From: Schistosoma haematobium
Taxonomy: Eukaryota > Platyhelminthes > Trematoda > Strigeidida > Schistosomatidae
DNA length: 64,000 bases
Assembly: GCF_000699445.3 (NCBI RefSeq)
Contig: NC_067202.1
Span: forward strand, 8,737,458-8,801,457
Direction: 5' to 3'
Part shown: positions 49,614-61,905 of the stretch, in pieces
How positions within the stretch are numbered: position 1 is the first letter of the stretch
How the letters are laid out: each line of letters opens with the position of its first letter
Translations under genes and position numbers: made by a program
Notes under the pieces: model-generated
Databases searched by the model: none
Seen by the model: only the letters and a program-made list of their open reading frames with translations
What the model was told of the DNA's origin: nothing

Positions 49614-49662
49614 GTGCATGTGTGTGTGTGTGCGTGTGTGTTTGTGGATGTGTGTATATGTA
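49614..49662. repeat. Imperfect (TG)n microsatellite
   Basis: A TG tract interrupted by TGCG, TTTG and GATG units. Confidence 0.8.
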
Positions 49663-50584
49663 TAAGAGGTTCTTCATTAAACTGTCTTCATTCTACAGAA
49701 TGCGTGTGTTTATTCTCGAAACAGAACGATTAATTTAAATATTACAAATAAAATAAAATAATTTTAATTACGGAAAATGAAAACTAAATGATGAATAAAT
49801 GAATTAAATAACACCAACCAAGTGTTGAGTGTATTTAATCAACATGAGATTTATACCATGGGATAGAAGGAAAATGGATTAATATGGACCAACATGAGAA
49901 TTTATTGGATACATCAATACACATGAATGTATATGAAAACATTGAAAATATCAATTGATGGGACACGAAATGTTAATTAAAATCAAATAATAATGAAAAG
50001 AAGAAGAAGAAAGAAAACGACACTATTACACAATTTAAAGTTTGCATGTTTTTGTAATTAGGCGAGAGAAGAAAAAGAAGAGGAGAAAAACAATCATATA
50101 AGCGAATTAATACAAAATGAGCGTGTTTCACAAAAACAATAAGTAATAAGAGAAGTCAGAAAATGCATTTATGTATATGCTGGTGAGTGTAGGGGGGGGT
50201 GACGGGGTAAATGGGATGTTTAATTTGTTTCTAAAACTTTTTTTTAAAACCCACTTTTTCATATTTTCTATATATTTATATTCTAGATATCAAATTAATA
50301 TACATACATAAACAATTCTACCAACGTCGTTAGCATATACTACTCACAATAGTAGTATGTGTGAAATCGTTCGCAAAACGACCACTTATTAATTAATTAT
50401 TAGAGAGAGAGAGAGAATTATGATGTATGCACCGAAAGTCGAAAATACTGAGTCACGAACACTTAGTGTTTATTTTCTATCTTCTCTTCAAGGAGAATGA
50501 AGACAATTAATATTGTCTAGTTGCGAAATTATCACCCGTTATTTTTCTAAAATTTTGTAATTGAAATAATGATTATTTCTGTTA

Positions 50585-51020
50585 ACTTATTTTTTAAATT
50601 ACTAAAATCTTCACGAAACCCCTTCCCATAATAATCATCGTATGCTCACTAACGACTGGCTTCAAGAGGTATTTCCTGGAGTTCTAATGAGAACCAGCGA
50701 CCCATGGAGTTCAATCGGGTCTGTTGTGAGATAGTAACTCATTGAAGACAATGGTAGACGGTGGATCAATCTCGTGGATTGGTTGAAGTTAGATATTAAC
50801 AGTTCTGGATGCCGGTCGGTTAAGCGTCCGCGCGCGAGACCGATAGGTCCTGGGTTCGAATCTCTTGGGGAGGGGGATCGTGGATGCGCATTGCTGAGAA
50901 GCCCCATAATGGGACGAAACGGCCTTCCAGTGCTTCGAGGTTTCCCATGATGGCCTAGCTTCAATTGGCTTATGGGTCCAACTATAAAATTACTAAAATC
51001 TTCACAAAACCCCTTCTGAA
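50585..51020 (+). repeat. SINE family 1: tail end, linker and full copy
   Basis: The first 45 bp are only the end of a SINE tail. The linker (ACTGGCTTCAAGAGGTATTT onward) and a complete + copy follow, ending in AAAACCCCTTCTGA. Because this composite starts inside a tail, tail plus linker plus SINE appears to have moved as a unit. Confidence 0.7.
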
Positions 51021-52794
51021 AAAAATATTTGTAGTTTTGAGTGTTCTTTCTTAGTTTTTTCCATTAAATATTTTGTAATTATATTATCAAGTTTGTGAAT
51101 TCAATGATATTCTCTAAAGAATTAAGATGTTTCAATGGTTATTGTGGTTTATTACTGTATATTTTCCTGTCCTATATGTCTCATCAGGTTGCACCTACGA
51201 ACTTTTTTACCGATGACCGAAAGTAGAAGCTTCAGACTCATTGTGAACACATTTATTAGGGATTACAATATTATCTATGAAGAATATATGTAATATGTGT
51301 CCATATACCCGGCTATTTCATTATTCAAAGTACAATGACATATGGTATAGAATGGTAGTAGGCTCGAAGAATGCTATAGACGGTTAATGAATAAAATGTC
51401 ATTAATCCATATAATCGCTAACCAGTAGGGTAGGCCTAGTTGAGGTACGTTAGATACACGTAATTCGTAGATCTTAATACCGAATAAGATACTTGAAAAT
51501 TAGTCAGTGCGGTGAAGTTGCATTTCTGTGTAGTGTTTCCTCATATTTTGATTTCAACATCATACATTCTTTTTAAAATATGTCTCTCTTGATTGACTTC
51601 TTGCCAAAGTTGATATTATTTCTCCCATTCTGTTAAACATTTTGTAAGATTCCTGATAAGTCTGCTAATTGAAAACTCGATTTGATTTATTCAACTGCTT
51701 CTAACAACATTAAACTGCAAAAGTAAAAGTTTACTGATAAAGATTTATTTGACTCTCAAAGTAAATCTAAATGATTTATGAATGCGTCACCTTTGATATG
51801 ATTTATTTACAGTTAGATTAACATTCAGATTTGTATAAATTAAATAGAGTTGTATCTAACAATAATAATTCAATGACTTACTATGCAAACCACTACAGTA
51901 AACAATAAAGCATCTTTAAACCTTCTTAGGGTGTAAATACATGTGGCATACTATTGGAAATAACGAATTCAATATGTCAATCTCACTCCAATCGATTAAA
52001 CCATAGCTTAACATATCACTTGCTGTCTCGCTATGCTGATGTATGATGAGGCAAATTGAATTGGCATGACATACACAATTACTTCATTGTTTATTTTAAT
52101 CATTTAGTTTCCTTAATAAATTTCTTTTTTAAAATCAAGAACACCTTACTACTGAGAAGGGAACACTCGTTTGTCTTGTTTTCTTCAAACTCAGAATATA
52201 GTTTAGACTACTTTATCAGTAGTATCCCTTTTATACATTCGAAATTAGTAAACTTATTATTAATTGACAAGCAAATTATTCACAACTCAAGAGATTGATC
52301 CATTTAATCATATCTAATCAAAATGATAACTTTATATATGAAGCCATTAATGGTAAAGATTTAAACACAAGTTTAAAGACAATGTCTTGAAGTATTCAAT
52401 AACAGTTTAAAACCCCACTATACTTTTACGTATATTTTGTAGACGATACTGTGAATAAGATATGAATGTAGATTAATGTATATAATACAATGAAGTGTCT
52501 AAAAAGTAATAATCAGACCAACAAATTTTTACATTATCAAATACACAAAAAGAAAATGGGTTGACTTTTTTCGACATTTTCAAGTATTCACATGAGCTGG
52601 ATGTCGGATCATTATGCATTCATATCACTGTAGGAAGAAAAGATAAAAAGAAATACATTTCTAGATATCAATCGTTTTTCATCTATTTATGCCCATTTAT
52701 AAATGATAGAAAATTTGGAAATCGTTGTGTCAAACTGATAAATAATATCTCCATCAATTATAATACTGTTATTTTATGGGTGTTAATATCAGGA

Positions 52795-53035
52795 CTCAGT
52801 AGCTAAGTAGATAACGCGATGGCATTTTAAGCGAATAGTACTAGGTTCGAGTCCCAGAGTGAATATCAACTGTAGGATGCAGACATATCTAGCTGACGAG
52901 TCCTGGATTCCACTGCTAGCCACTCTTGATCTTTGCTTAAAAAAGCTTGTGACTTAAGGCTATATTGAGACAATCCGCACAGGATGCACATATGCCAATA
53001 AGAGACTGATCAACGGAGAGATACAAGTGAAATAA
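52795..53035 (+). repeat. SINE family 3, most complete copy
   Basis: Head ACTCAGTAGCTAAGTAGATA and TAGGTTCGAGTCCCAGAG, body AGCTGACGAGTCCTGGATTC, tail AGGATGCACATATGCCAATA and GAGACTGATCAACGG. About 240 bp, + strand. Confidence 0.7.
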
Positions 53036-53244
53036 CAACAAGTGAATTCATTAGTTCAATAGTCTATAATCCAAGAATTCTATAATAGAAAACCTAATAT
53101 TACTGATACTAGGATGAAGTGTGTATTCACTTATTCCATTAGGTACGTAACTGATGTTTATTTATAATATGTATGAGGTTATATATATATACCCCGACTA
53201 AATATTCGGTGAACCAGTCAGTCAACAAAAACCAATATTCTCTA

Positions 53245-53405
53245 ATGAGAATTGATTGATCACTGGGTGGTGATCAATCTCATGTGTGCCAAGTCCTTCT
53301 TAGTGCAGATCGAATGTTATCGATCAAGTTGCAATGTGACCACTAGTCTAGGTGACTCAAAACCATGGTCCAGGGCTTCTTGTTGACTACCTTCAACCAC
53401 CGTCC
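53245..53405. repeat. SINE family 2, rearranged fragment
   Basis: A - leader (GATCACTGGGTGGTGATCAA) runs to about 53370 and joins a + tail (GTCCAGGGCTTCTTGTTGAC, CTTCAACCACCG). The head and body are lost. Confidence 0.55.
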
Positions 53406-53469
53406 AATCACAAATATTCTTTAATAGTATTAAAGAAGTTTTATTTCAGGGTTCATGTTAAATCATATT

Positions 53470-53718
53470 ATCAAAATGGGTTTCGTGGAGATTTTTAGAA
53501 ATTTAACTGGTTGAAATCATGAGTCAATTGAAGCTAAACCATCATGGAAAACCTGGAAGCACTGGACGGCTGTTTCGTCCTAGTATGGGACTCCTCAGCG
53601 GTGCGCGTCCACGACCCCGCACCCCGCGGAATTCGAACTCAGGACCTACTGGTTTCACGCGCGAGCACTTAACCATTAGACCGCTGAGCCGGCATCCAAC
53701 GGTGTTAATGTCTAACTC
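53470..53718 (-). repeat. SINE family 1, full copy
   Basis: A well preserved - strand unit, from GTTTCGTGGAGATTTTTAGA through GGTGCGCGTCCACGACCCC to CACTTAACCATTAGACCGCT and GGCATCCAACGGTGTTAATG. Open frames on both strands inside it are artefacts. Confidence 0.72.
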
Positions 53719-55132
53719 CTTCACATGTTATGTAATCTGAATTATTGATAAAATAATCACAGATCATCATAATTTTAATATTTTCTATCAAACAAAATAA
53801 TCTCTCTAATGATTTTGAAAAAAAGGATAACTCTTCATTTAATTGGATAACTCATTATCAGCCAATCATAAATCAGTCAATTTATTCATTCATAAATAAG
53901 TTAGTGTTAAAAATTTAGCCAATTATTAGTGAAGTTTATATTATGTCCCTTATATTAATCATTATATTTTAACTAAATAAAAATAAGGAAAGGGAGAAAC
54001 AATGTAGAGTAATAACAATCTCTCTCTTTCTTTCTTTCTAAAAGAAAAAAACGAGGGTAAACGAGAGGAATTAAGAGATTACTTTCGCTTCCCTCTGTCT
54101 ATATTTAGTCTTCCCCCCTCCACCACCCATGTTATGAAATTAATATCTATGATTTCTTCCAACTGTTGGTTAGACAAAACAACAAACATAATTCACCAGT
54201 AATTAAGAGGAAAAATTGAATTGACAATTCTATTAAATTACTCTTTTTTTCATGCTTTATCATAATTATACATAATACCTTCGTTACTAAGTATTTATTT
54301 AGTATAAACTGGTAAGTTGATTGTATTTTATTTATTTTATTAGTTATTTCCCAATTGTGTGATTTAGAGAAATGAACTTGAATTTGATATTATTATTGTT
54401 ATTTAGGGAATTATTGAAAACCAGTAAGTATTAGAGGGTGTTTGGATTCCACTATACAACATACTGATGATGCTACACTAATTTGAACACAATATATCAA
54501 GGCTATATTTTGTAAAATATAGCCATTTTTAAACCAAATATTTGGTGAGATGAACTTCTCTATCTCTTTAACTAGTTGTTTATTGATTTTTCAAGTTTAA
54601 GTCATCCATACATAGTTGGGTCTCAAAACTTTTTTCGGTAACTTAGTGTCTACTTATTGTTGGCATCTAAGTTACAAATTATTGAACTTCCAAAAAAGGT
54701 TGCCATGGTACCTGAATCAACATGAAAACTGGATATCCTGGATTGAGTTGACGTTGAGGTAGTTAGTGTCTCAAATTAAGATGAAACAGCTGTTCAGTGT
54801 TTTCAGCTTCCCAATGATCATTTATCTGACACAGTACATGACAAGACGTTTTAGCATATGATTGGTCTATACTCAATATTAGAAAAATGATAAACGAATG
54901 AAAACCAAGATTATATGCCATTTTGTTTTATGGTATTACATTATTTAAACAAGTAATAGTTCGGGAAAATGATATATAAAATAGATTTAATCTTTGATTA
55001 CTAAAACAGATAATCAGTCTTCCATTTAATCGTATCTTCTGAATGTATTGATTCTTGTAGATCTCAAATTACTGCCATTGTTATTGAACACATATTGAAT
55101 CAATAACTTTCCAATTGAATAGTTCAAAAGAA

Positions 55133-55964
55133 ATGTCAAATTCTTATAATACAATATCAAGTAATACACCTTCAATAAATTTCCATATTCAACAATTATT
55201 ACATTCATCAAATAATGATAATACTTCTAGTGATTTGAGCATAAAAAGAAATAGAACAACAACGACAACAATGACAACGACGACGACGACAACAACAGCA
55301 ACAGAGAACAGATATAATTCCAGGGAAAAATATCCAACAGTTTCATTGAATGATACTCATGATACAATAAATCCAAATAAAAAAGATCAGTCCAATATAA
55401 ATACAACAATCATTACTCAATTATTAAATAATTATGATCCAGAAAAACTTTTATTATTTACAAAATTAACACAAAATTTATGTAAAGATCTTACTGAAAC
55501 CCCATCTGAATTACAAAGTTCTTTGAAAACTAAATTAGATATTACAAAAATGTTTCATTATCTTCAACAATATTATAATAAAGATGTGAATAATAATCTA
55601 AGAAAAAAGTTATTGACTGATGAACAACATCATCATCAGTACCGTCACCATGACTACCCTCATGACCTTGATGAGGATCATGGACAAGATGATATAATAA
55701 CAGTCAAAGTCAATGAAGAATATGAGGATAATTTGAAATTTATTAAAAATTTAATAAAAGATTATATGGAAAGTAAAGATAATTCATTAAAAACTCAATT
55801 ACAACAGGATGAATTGAAATCTGCCCTATTCTATTCAACCAATAATAATAATAGTAATAATAATATGGATGAGAATGATGCAAAATATGCACAAAAAATT
55901 TATGAATTTTTAACAAATGAATGTGGAACTCATAATTTATTACCATTTATGTTACATAATCCTG
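55133..55964 (+). CDS. bsh: bsh-like gene exon 1
   Basis: It encodes residues 1-277 and ends in phase 1 at donor gtaagt. Seen here are the eh1-like motif, a poly-Thr tract from ACN codons (55255-55310), a His/Asp-rich segment ([20 protein letters not shown]), and a helical-looking charged region before the donor. The reading frame continues past the donor to 55999, but that continuation is intron. Confidence 0.8.
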
Positions 55965-58900
55965 GTAAGTTAAATGATTTGAACAATGTTCTCCTGTAAA
56001 TGTTGATAGTTTGTTTAGAAACAAAACATTTAAACATGCTAGTTTTACATACTTGTAGTTTCATAAAGTAACTAATTGCTTAGTTTTCTGTATTGATCAT
56101 TTGTGACATTTGATGTCTGTGCCGCTAAATACGAACAGTAATCTATTGAAAAGTTTTGGCTCTGTCGAGTACTCTTAACTAACTAATAGCTGTGTATTTA
56201 TGACATTTGTTAACCGTTTTATCACACTGATTCTGTACATGATTCGAAATTTACTCATACACATAATGAAGTCTCTAAGGATCTGAGCTAACAAACGAAA
56301 TCTCTATGTTCAGACACTAAAGAATAAAACATGACAAACTAAATGTCACTTGCTATTCATTACATGTTGTCATTAAGATTCATATATCGGTTAGTAGACT
56401 TAAGTCTTATGAAAAGTGTAGTTTTAAATAGAATATTATTATATCGTTCACAAAGTCTAGGTGTTAGATATCGTTTATCATGTCAAATATTTTCATTTCA
56501 CTTCAGAAATGATGAGCTACCAAAACTTTTATAATTAAAAATCTTTACCAGCGTGAACAACATGAGCTTTATAACTAAATGATTGTGTTCTTATTTTCCT
56601 GGAAGAGAATGATATACCATGTTTGAGGGAAAGTGTTCTACATCTTTAATAACCAAAGCTCGTATGTCTCAGGGAACCGTTCTTTCTCATTTGTTTTTCC
56701 CCATTTTTACTGCACAACCTACCGTCTACTACATAAGAACGCTTTTTTTAAATATGTGAACAATCTTACAATATGTATGTCGATTCCCTTAAAATCAATG
56801 AGTACTTAGCGCACAGTGAACTATGTTCTATTTTAGATGATCTTACATTAATGTGATAATACCGAGTATTTGAATTATAGTATGAACTAAGAATCCCAGA
56901 GATAACGTAATCGGATCAAGAAGTACTAGATAACCACAAACGAATGTGCTGTATTTAGAGTTCGAAATCAAGCATTCAACGAGTACAATGGAATCATTAG
57001 TTCATTCAAACACCATAATTAAATCCTTCTATATATCAGATTGTTAAATTTAGTTTAAGACATGAAAATCACTTGAATACACTGTCGAAATGCGTATCCT
57101 TTTGAGTTATTGAAGATTTTGTCTAAGTTATTGTATAAAACGGCTACATATTTCGATTGCCATTCGAAATTTAACTTTACGATTTGTAAATTCTTGTACA
57201 TCACTGAGTATCATCTACTGTCCTACATTATCTCTTTCCTAAGAAATTTGAAAGGAGATTTTACTTTAATGGATAGTGTATTGAAAAGAATAATTAGGGT
57301 AAACGATGGAACTTGAGATGTTTTCACAAATATCTTTGTGAATAAACAATCAACTAGTGGACGTTATTCTACTAGAAATAAGGCACCCACTTCATTCATA
57401 TCTTTCCTCATTGTATATCTTATGACAGAACAAGACTCATTACAATTAGATTCATGCAGGCAAATAAAAGCACAAAGACTGTGACACCGTATCTACCACA
57501 TATAACATACGACGGAAAATGCATAAGTTCCGAGTTACTCAAAAATCTTAACCGTTGAACAATCATACCTATTATTCAACATTGTAAAGATTCCTCATTT
57601 CTTTCTTTTATTTAAATATATATACATATGTGTTCAAGGGCGTAACTCCGCTTACAGTCCTCTTAAAGTTACCCCCGGTCCCGAGCCCGGGTAAAAAGGC
57701 ACGACTGGGTATGGGATTAGCAACCCTATCCCACAGAAAAGAACCTTATGAAAAAAACACCAGGGTTGATGTTCAAGGGTATATATAAACAGATCGTAAC
57801 ATTTATGACAAGTAAGAGGATGTAGTTGAAATATCTTCTGATAAAAATTTCACTTATAATGAATATTTCCTTTCTTTTCTTTAAGTTCTGGATTATATTA
57901 TGCCTTTTTTACAAGTACCAATAAATATATACTTTAAAAACTTCATGAAATAATCCCTACCAGTGGAATAAACTACAAGTACTATGGATATGGTGAATGT
58001 ATGTAGGAGTGTGATGGATATATCAGGCAAAAGCTTTGATAATTAGTTTGCAAAATGATGAAAGTTTCATCCATTTTAGCTTCAAAAACATAGCAATGTC
58101 TTTCAAATTTATTTAAGTGAATAAGTCTCTAGTCCAAGAGTATAAATCTATTCTTCGTTAATAAATTTCACTTTGTCATGATGAAGATTTGTATCTCAGG
58201 ATGAAGAATTTAAAAGTGTTGGGTCCCCTCAGTTCTTTGATGTATGTCATGATAATATCGTCTAGAAAAACAACAGAGAATACACAATTAAATCATTCAT
58301 CTTAGTGAATATAAACTCTCCAAAAGATTTAGATGATGGTGAACAGGTTAGACTGTTTAAGGTGTTCCCAACAAATCAAAGACATTCCAGTTCATGGTAT
58401 TATCCAGAACAACAACAAGGAATTTCTCATTTAAATCAGACAGGTCAGAGAACACAGCATCATTAAAAGCTTAAAACCTTCTTTATTATTTCAATGTCTA
58501 CTTCTTGTGAAAAAAAAGAATCACTACTTACCTTCTCTTCATATAACACTGCAGTATGTTTGTTCAGTAACTAATTTACACGATATATAATACTTAAGAT
58601 TTGCATCCACCAAAAGACATCTGACGTAAGTCCCTATTATTTCATACTATAGAAGAATGTTTGAAAGCAGTTGAATCAATCAAGACCTCCTTTTTTTAAT
58701 ATGACCTAAATCAATACAAATTGTATATATCAAGATAAAGCCTTACCTATTATATATTTTCCCACTAAATCTTATAGAACATGTAGGAAGAAATAGAGGC
58801 TAGGCATTACTGATAACTATATTGTCCCATCTAGTTTGAAACAATCAATTCACTATACATTAGTTCTTCATGCTGATGATATTTTATACAGAGTTTACTG

Positions 58901-61698
58901 TATGGTACTGAAAATTCACTACTTTTGTTTAACTTGGAAAAACATTCACTTTACTAATGTTTATCTACCTTAATTTTAATGTTAAAAATAATTTTATTTC
59001 AGTATCCGGTTATTCTTCAATACAAATTTATAACAGAAACACAATCTCATCGAAACAATGTCGACGTCGTAAAGCACGAACTGTGTTTAGTGATAATCAA
59101 TTAAATGGTTTAGAGCATCGTTTTGAAACACAACATTATTTATCTACACCAGAACGTATTGAGTTAGCGAATCGGTTAAATTTGTCAGAAACTCAAGTGA
59201 GTTACCAGTTTTATTGTTTTATAATATGTAATTTATAATCAGAGAGGAGTTTTGTGGAGATTGTGGTAAGTAATAATAATTAAGTTCATAAGTCAATTGA
59301 AGCTATACCACCATGGAAAACCTGGAAACACTGGATGACCGTTTCAGCCGAGTATGGGACTCCTGAACAGCGCGCATACAAGATCCCTACCCCTCGAAAT
59401 TCGAACCCAGGACCCATCAGTCTCGCGCGCGCAATTTCGTGGGCTGGTTAGAGTTAGACATTAACACCGTTGGATACCGGCTGGTTCAGTGATCTAGAGG
59501 TTAAGTGTTCGCGTTCAAGACTGGTAGGTCTTGGGTTCGATTCTTGCGAGGCAGGATCGTGGATGCGCACTGATGAGGAGTCCCATACTGGGACGAAAAA
59601 GCCGTCCAGTGCTTCCAGATTTTTCATGGTGGCCTAGCTTCAAATGACTCATTAATTCAATTATTAAAAATATGTAGTTTACCAAACTACTAAACTCTGG
59701 ACAATGAGCTATTTAAATCACTTTTAATAAAAATATTACGATACTTAACGTATATAGGCCAATATTGTTAGAAGAAATTTCTTACTGTCTTCATCAAACT
59801 AATATATTCGAATATACATTTTTAGATACATGTACGCATTAAACTGAAAAGTTTTGCATTTCAACTTTCATAATAATCAAGATAGTATGTTTATAGTGAC
59901 TGTTCAGTTTAAGAATAACTTAAATTACAGACTGAATTTATCTTGGCAATCACTAAGACCTTGGGGTATGAGAATGCCTGTTTCATTCCTCTATATTACA
60001 AAATGATTGAATATGTAAATATGTTTTAAAAGTGGCTTGATACCCTTAAGACCTGAAGGAATCTAGTTTAATTCATAGTGAAGCGGTGAGCTAGCATTGC
60101 TGACGAGTCTTACCCCAAGTCGAGATGGCTGCCCAGTTCTCTCATTTTTTTAATGGTTATCTAACTGAAGACAGCCTTGGATTATAACGTTCTCAAAATT
60201 TGATGGAGGGTTAAATTAAGCACCAGAAAACGACTAAGTTGTTATCAATATTTTATCTTACATCCAACGGTCCGGAGTTTCTACTGAAAACTAAATACTG
60301 ATACTATTCACAATCAGGTGATCTGAAAACACATTCTGACTGTTAGGCAATTTTATAAATAGCTATTTAATAGGTTTTCTGTTGGTAAAACTTCACGATT
60401 CATTAACGTGACTGCAGAAACGAAGAACACTGAAAAAAATTTCTTTTGAGTTCAGGACTATAGAACGGCGAACAACCATAACCACACTATGGGGTTGAGT
60501 CCAGAACTCTCAAGTCCTTCAACTGGCATCATATATTCATATCCCTTTATTGGAAACCAGAGTGCTTTATGTTTCCTAACACTAGCCTTTCTGTGATAAA
60601 TAGCACAATTCACCTCCAATGTTATCCATGTCATCATCTCATATGTTTGGCCCATACAAATGACATGGATTTCCATTAGAACTTGAAGATAACCTTCTAA
60701 AACTTAATCACTAGTGACTTTGATGACGATTCTTTCTAAAGTGTAGAGTAATAAAGTATGCACTTGTATCAATAGAGAATAAATTGCTTTCTTATCAAAT
60801 TTCATTATGATTTCCTTTACATGTTAAATAATTTAACTCAACTGAATGTTTCGTTTAAAAGGTGAAAACTTGGTTTCAAAATCGACGTATGAAACACAAA
60901 AAGTTAAAGCGCAGTATACCGGATTTACAATTTACACAAAATAATTCATCTTCAAGATGCCAAAGTTCTACAGGAGACGATGATAGATGTTCGAGTGTAG
61001 AAGACAACGTCAATGTCAATATTTCTTTAACATCGAATGGAATTGTATTTTCCTCATCATCATCGTCATCATCTAACATAAATGAAATTATTGATATGAC
61101 ATCAGGTCGTAGAATTCAAAAGAATCAAGATAATCATTACGGTGTAGCCTCGGAAATCAAAAAACAAGAATTTCATGGTAATTATGTTCAGAATAACATG
61201 GAAAACTGTAATTTATTCTCGAACATATCGTCTCAAATAGAAGGATCAATAGTGACACCATCGACTTTATTACCAAAATCAACAGCTATATCTTCTTCAT
61301 CATCGCCACTAACATCACCAACAGTATCAATGTTGACATCTTTATCTTTCTCAAATCCATATCCTCCTCACACTTCAAATCTAATGCCTATAAGTGATAA
61401 TCATCGGAACTGGACAAATTTCACATCACAACTTAAAATGGATAAAATAATTAAAAATTTTCTAGCATATGATCATAGCGAGAAAGATTATTCTGAATCT
61501 GCTCTTGATTTTACTACCACCACTACTACTACCACAACTACTACTACTGCTAATAATAATCATAACTGTAGTAGTGATTCAAGTCCCAACTATATCCATG
61601 ACCATTACAAACCTTCCATCATATCATATGACATCGATTCCACAGACTACACGTGTAGCAAAGATTATTCACCAGTGAGAAAGATAAAACCCGACTGA
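55133..61698 (+). CDS. bsh: Brain-specific homeobox-like transcription factor (BSX/bsh class)
   Basis: Three exons (55133-55964, 59003-59196, 60862-61698) join in frame to about 620 residues. The homeodomain spans residues 299-358 and contains [32 protein letters not shown] and [14 protein letters not shown]8, L16, F20, W48, F49, Q50, N51 and R53 are all present. The [14 protein letters not shown] entry, the YLSTPER loop and the [19 protein letters not shown] helix are the signature of the BSX/bsh class. BarH-like proteins normally have Y at position 49, which argues against that class. An eh1-like motif (FHIQQLL) lies at residues 17-23, as in BSX. The rest is low-complexity Asn, Thr, Ser and His. 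Family members are nuclear DNA-binding regulators of neuronal identity; that role here is inferred. The ATG at 55133 is the first in-frame ATG. The frame is open upstream only to 55088, so an upstream 5' exon is possible. The protein is longer than vertebrate BSX, mainly through the homopolymer-rich flanks. Confidence 0.85.
55965..59002. other. Intron 1 of bsh-like gene
   Basis: About 3 kb, phase 1. Only the RTE 5' fragment at 57.6 kb is recognised. Confidence 0.65.
57635..57775 (+). mobile_element. SR2-like element, short 5' fragment
   Basis: About 140 bp (GTAACTCCGCTTACAGTCC, then GTCCCGAGCCCGGGTAAA) align to the first third of the 42.1 kb element's 5' region. It ends before the endonuclease frame. 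It lies in intron 1 of the bsh-like gene. Confidence 0.55.
59003..59196 (+). CDS. bsh: bsh-like gene exon 2, homeodomain residues 1-44
   Basis: Acceptor tttatttcag and donor gtgagt. Phase 1 in, phase 0 out. The intron falls exactly between homeodomain positions 44 (Gln) and 45 (Val), a recurrent intron site in several ANTP-class homeobox genes. Confidence 0.88.
59197..60861. other. Intron 2 of bsh-like gene (inside homeodomain)
   Basis: About 1.7 kb, phase 0. It contains the inverted SINE pair at 59.2-59.7 kb. A degraded SINE-like piece may lie at 60090-60180. The rest is unremarkable. Confidence 0.7.
59240..59672. repeat. SINE family 1 inverted pair in homeodomain intron
   Basis: A - copy (59240-59432) adjoins the end of the linker and a full + copy (about 59433-59672). 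The pair lies 44 bp after the donor of the exon encoding homeodomain residues 1-44. Confidence 0.7.
60862..61698 (+). CDS. bsh: bsh-like gene exon 3, recognition helix and C-terminus
   Basis: It opens with [17 protein letters not shown], the rest of helix 3 and the basic end of the homeodomain. It continues 278 residues to TGA with Ser runs, a Pro/Ser region and a second poly-Thr tract (about 61513-61550). No second DNA-binding domain is seen. Confidence 0.87.
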   Translation: MKTWFQNRRMKHKKLKRSIPDLQFTQNNSSSRCQSSTGDDDRCSSVEDNVNVNISLTSNGIVFSSSSSSSSNINEIIDMTSGRRIQKNQDNHYGVASEIKKQEFHGNYVQNNMENCNLFSNISSQIEGSIVTPSTLLPKSTAISSSSSPLTSPTVSMLTSLSFSNPYPPHTSNLMPISDNHRNWTNFTSQLKMDKIIKNFLAYDHSEKDYSESALDFTTTTTTTTTTTTANNNHNCSSDSSPNYIHDHYKPSIISYDIDSTDYTCSKDYSPVRKIKPD

Positions 61699-61899
61699 TC
61701 AAATGTTGCATCTTTCCTCTTTCTCTATATCTATCCATCTATATATTTGTCTGTCTTTAAATATTATAAACAGGTTATGCTAATATTCATTTACTTACTG
61801 TGAAAATTTAAACTGTGACCATAAATATTACCACATCCACATAATATGCATCATACTATCTATTTATATTCATGTAATTTGAGTTTAATAAGGATTATA

Positions 61900-61905
61900 A
61901 ATAAA
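61900..61905 (+). promoter_or_regulatory. Candidate polyadenylation signal of bsh-like gene
   Basis: An AATAAA hexamer lies about 200 nt after the TGA, in AT-rich sequence with no further coding potential. AATAAA is frequent by chance at this base composition. Confidence 0.35.

Larger units (their letters stand above)
31986..55132. other. Gene-poor interval between the Ig gene and bsh-like gene
   Basis: About 23 kb with only repeats. 33061-35170, 35531-38889 and 48000-50580 are AT-rich with many microsatellites. 51021-52790 and 53720-55130 show nothing recognisable. Open frames here (for example at 37192, 49375, 52056) are low-complexity or lack any protein character. Upstream control regions of the homeobox gene may lie here, but no specific site is visible. 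Confidence 0.5.

Noticed and set aside
55115..55132. Upstream start of the homeobox frame at TTG (55115)
   Set aside because: TTG is not a likely start in a nuclear animal gene. The ATG at 55133 is 18 bases later and places the eh1-like motif close to the N-terminus.
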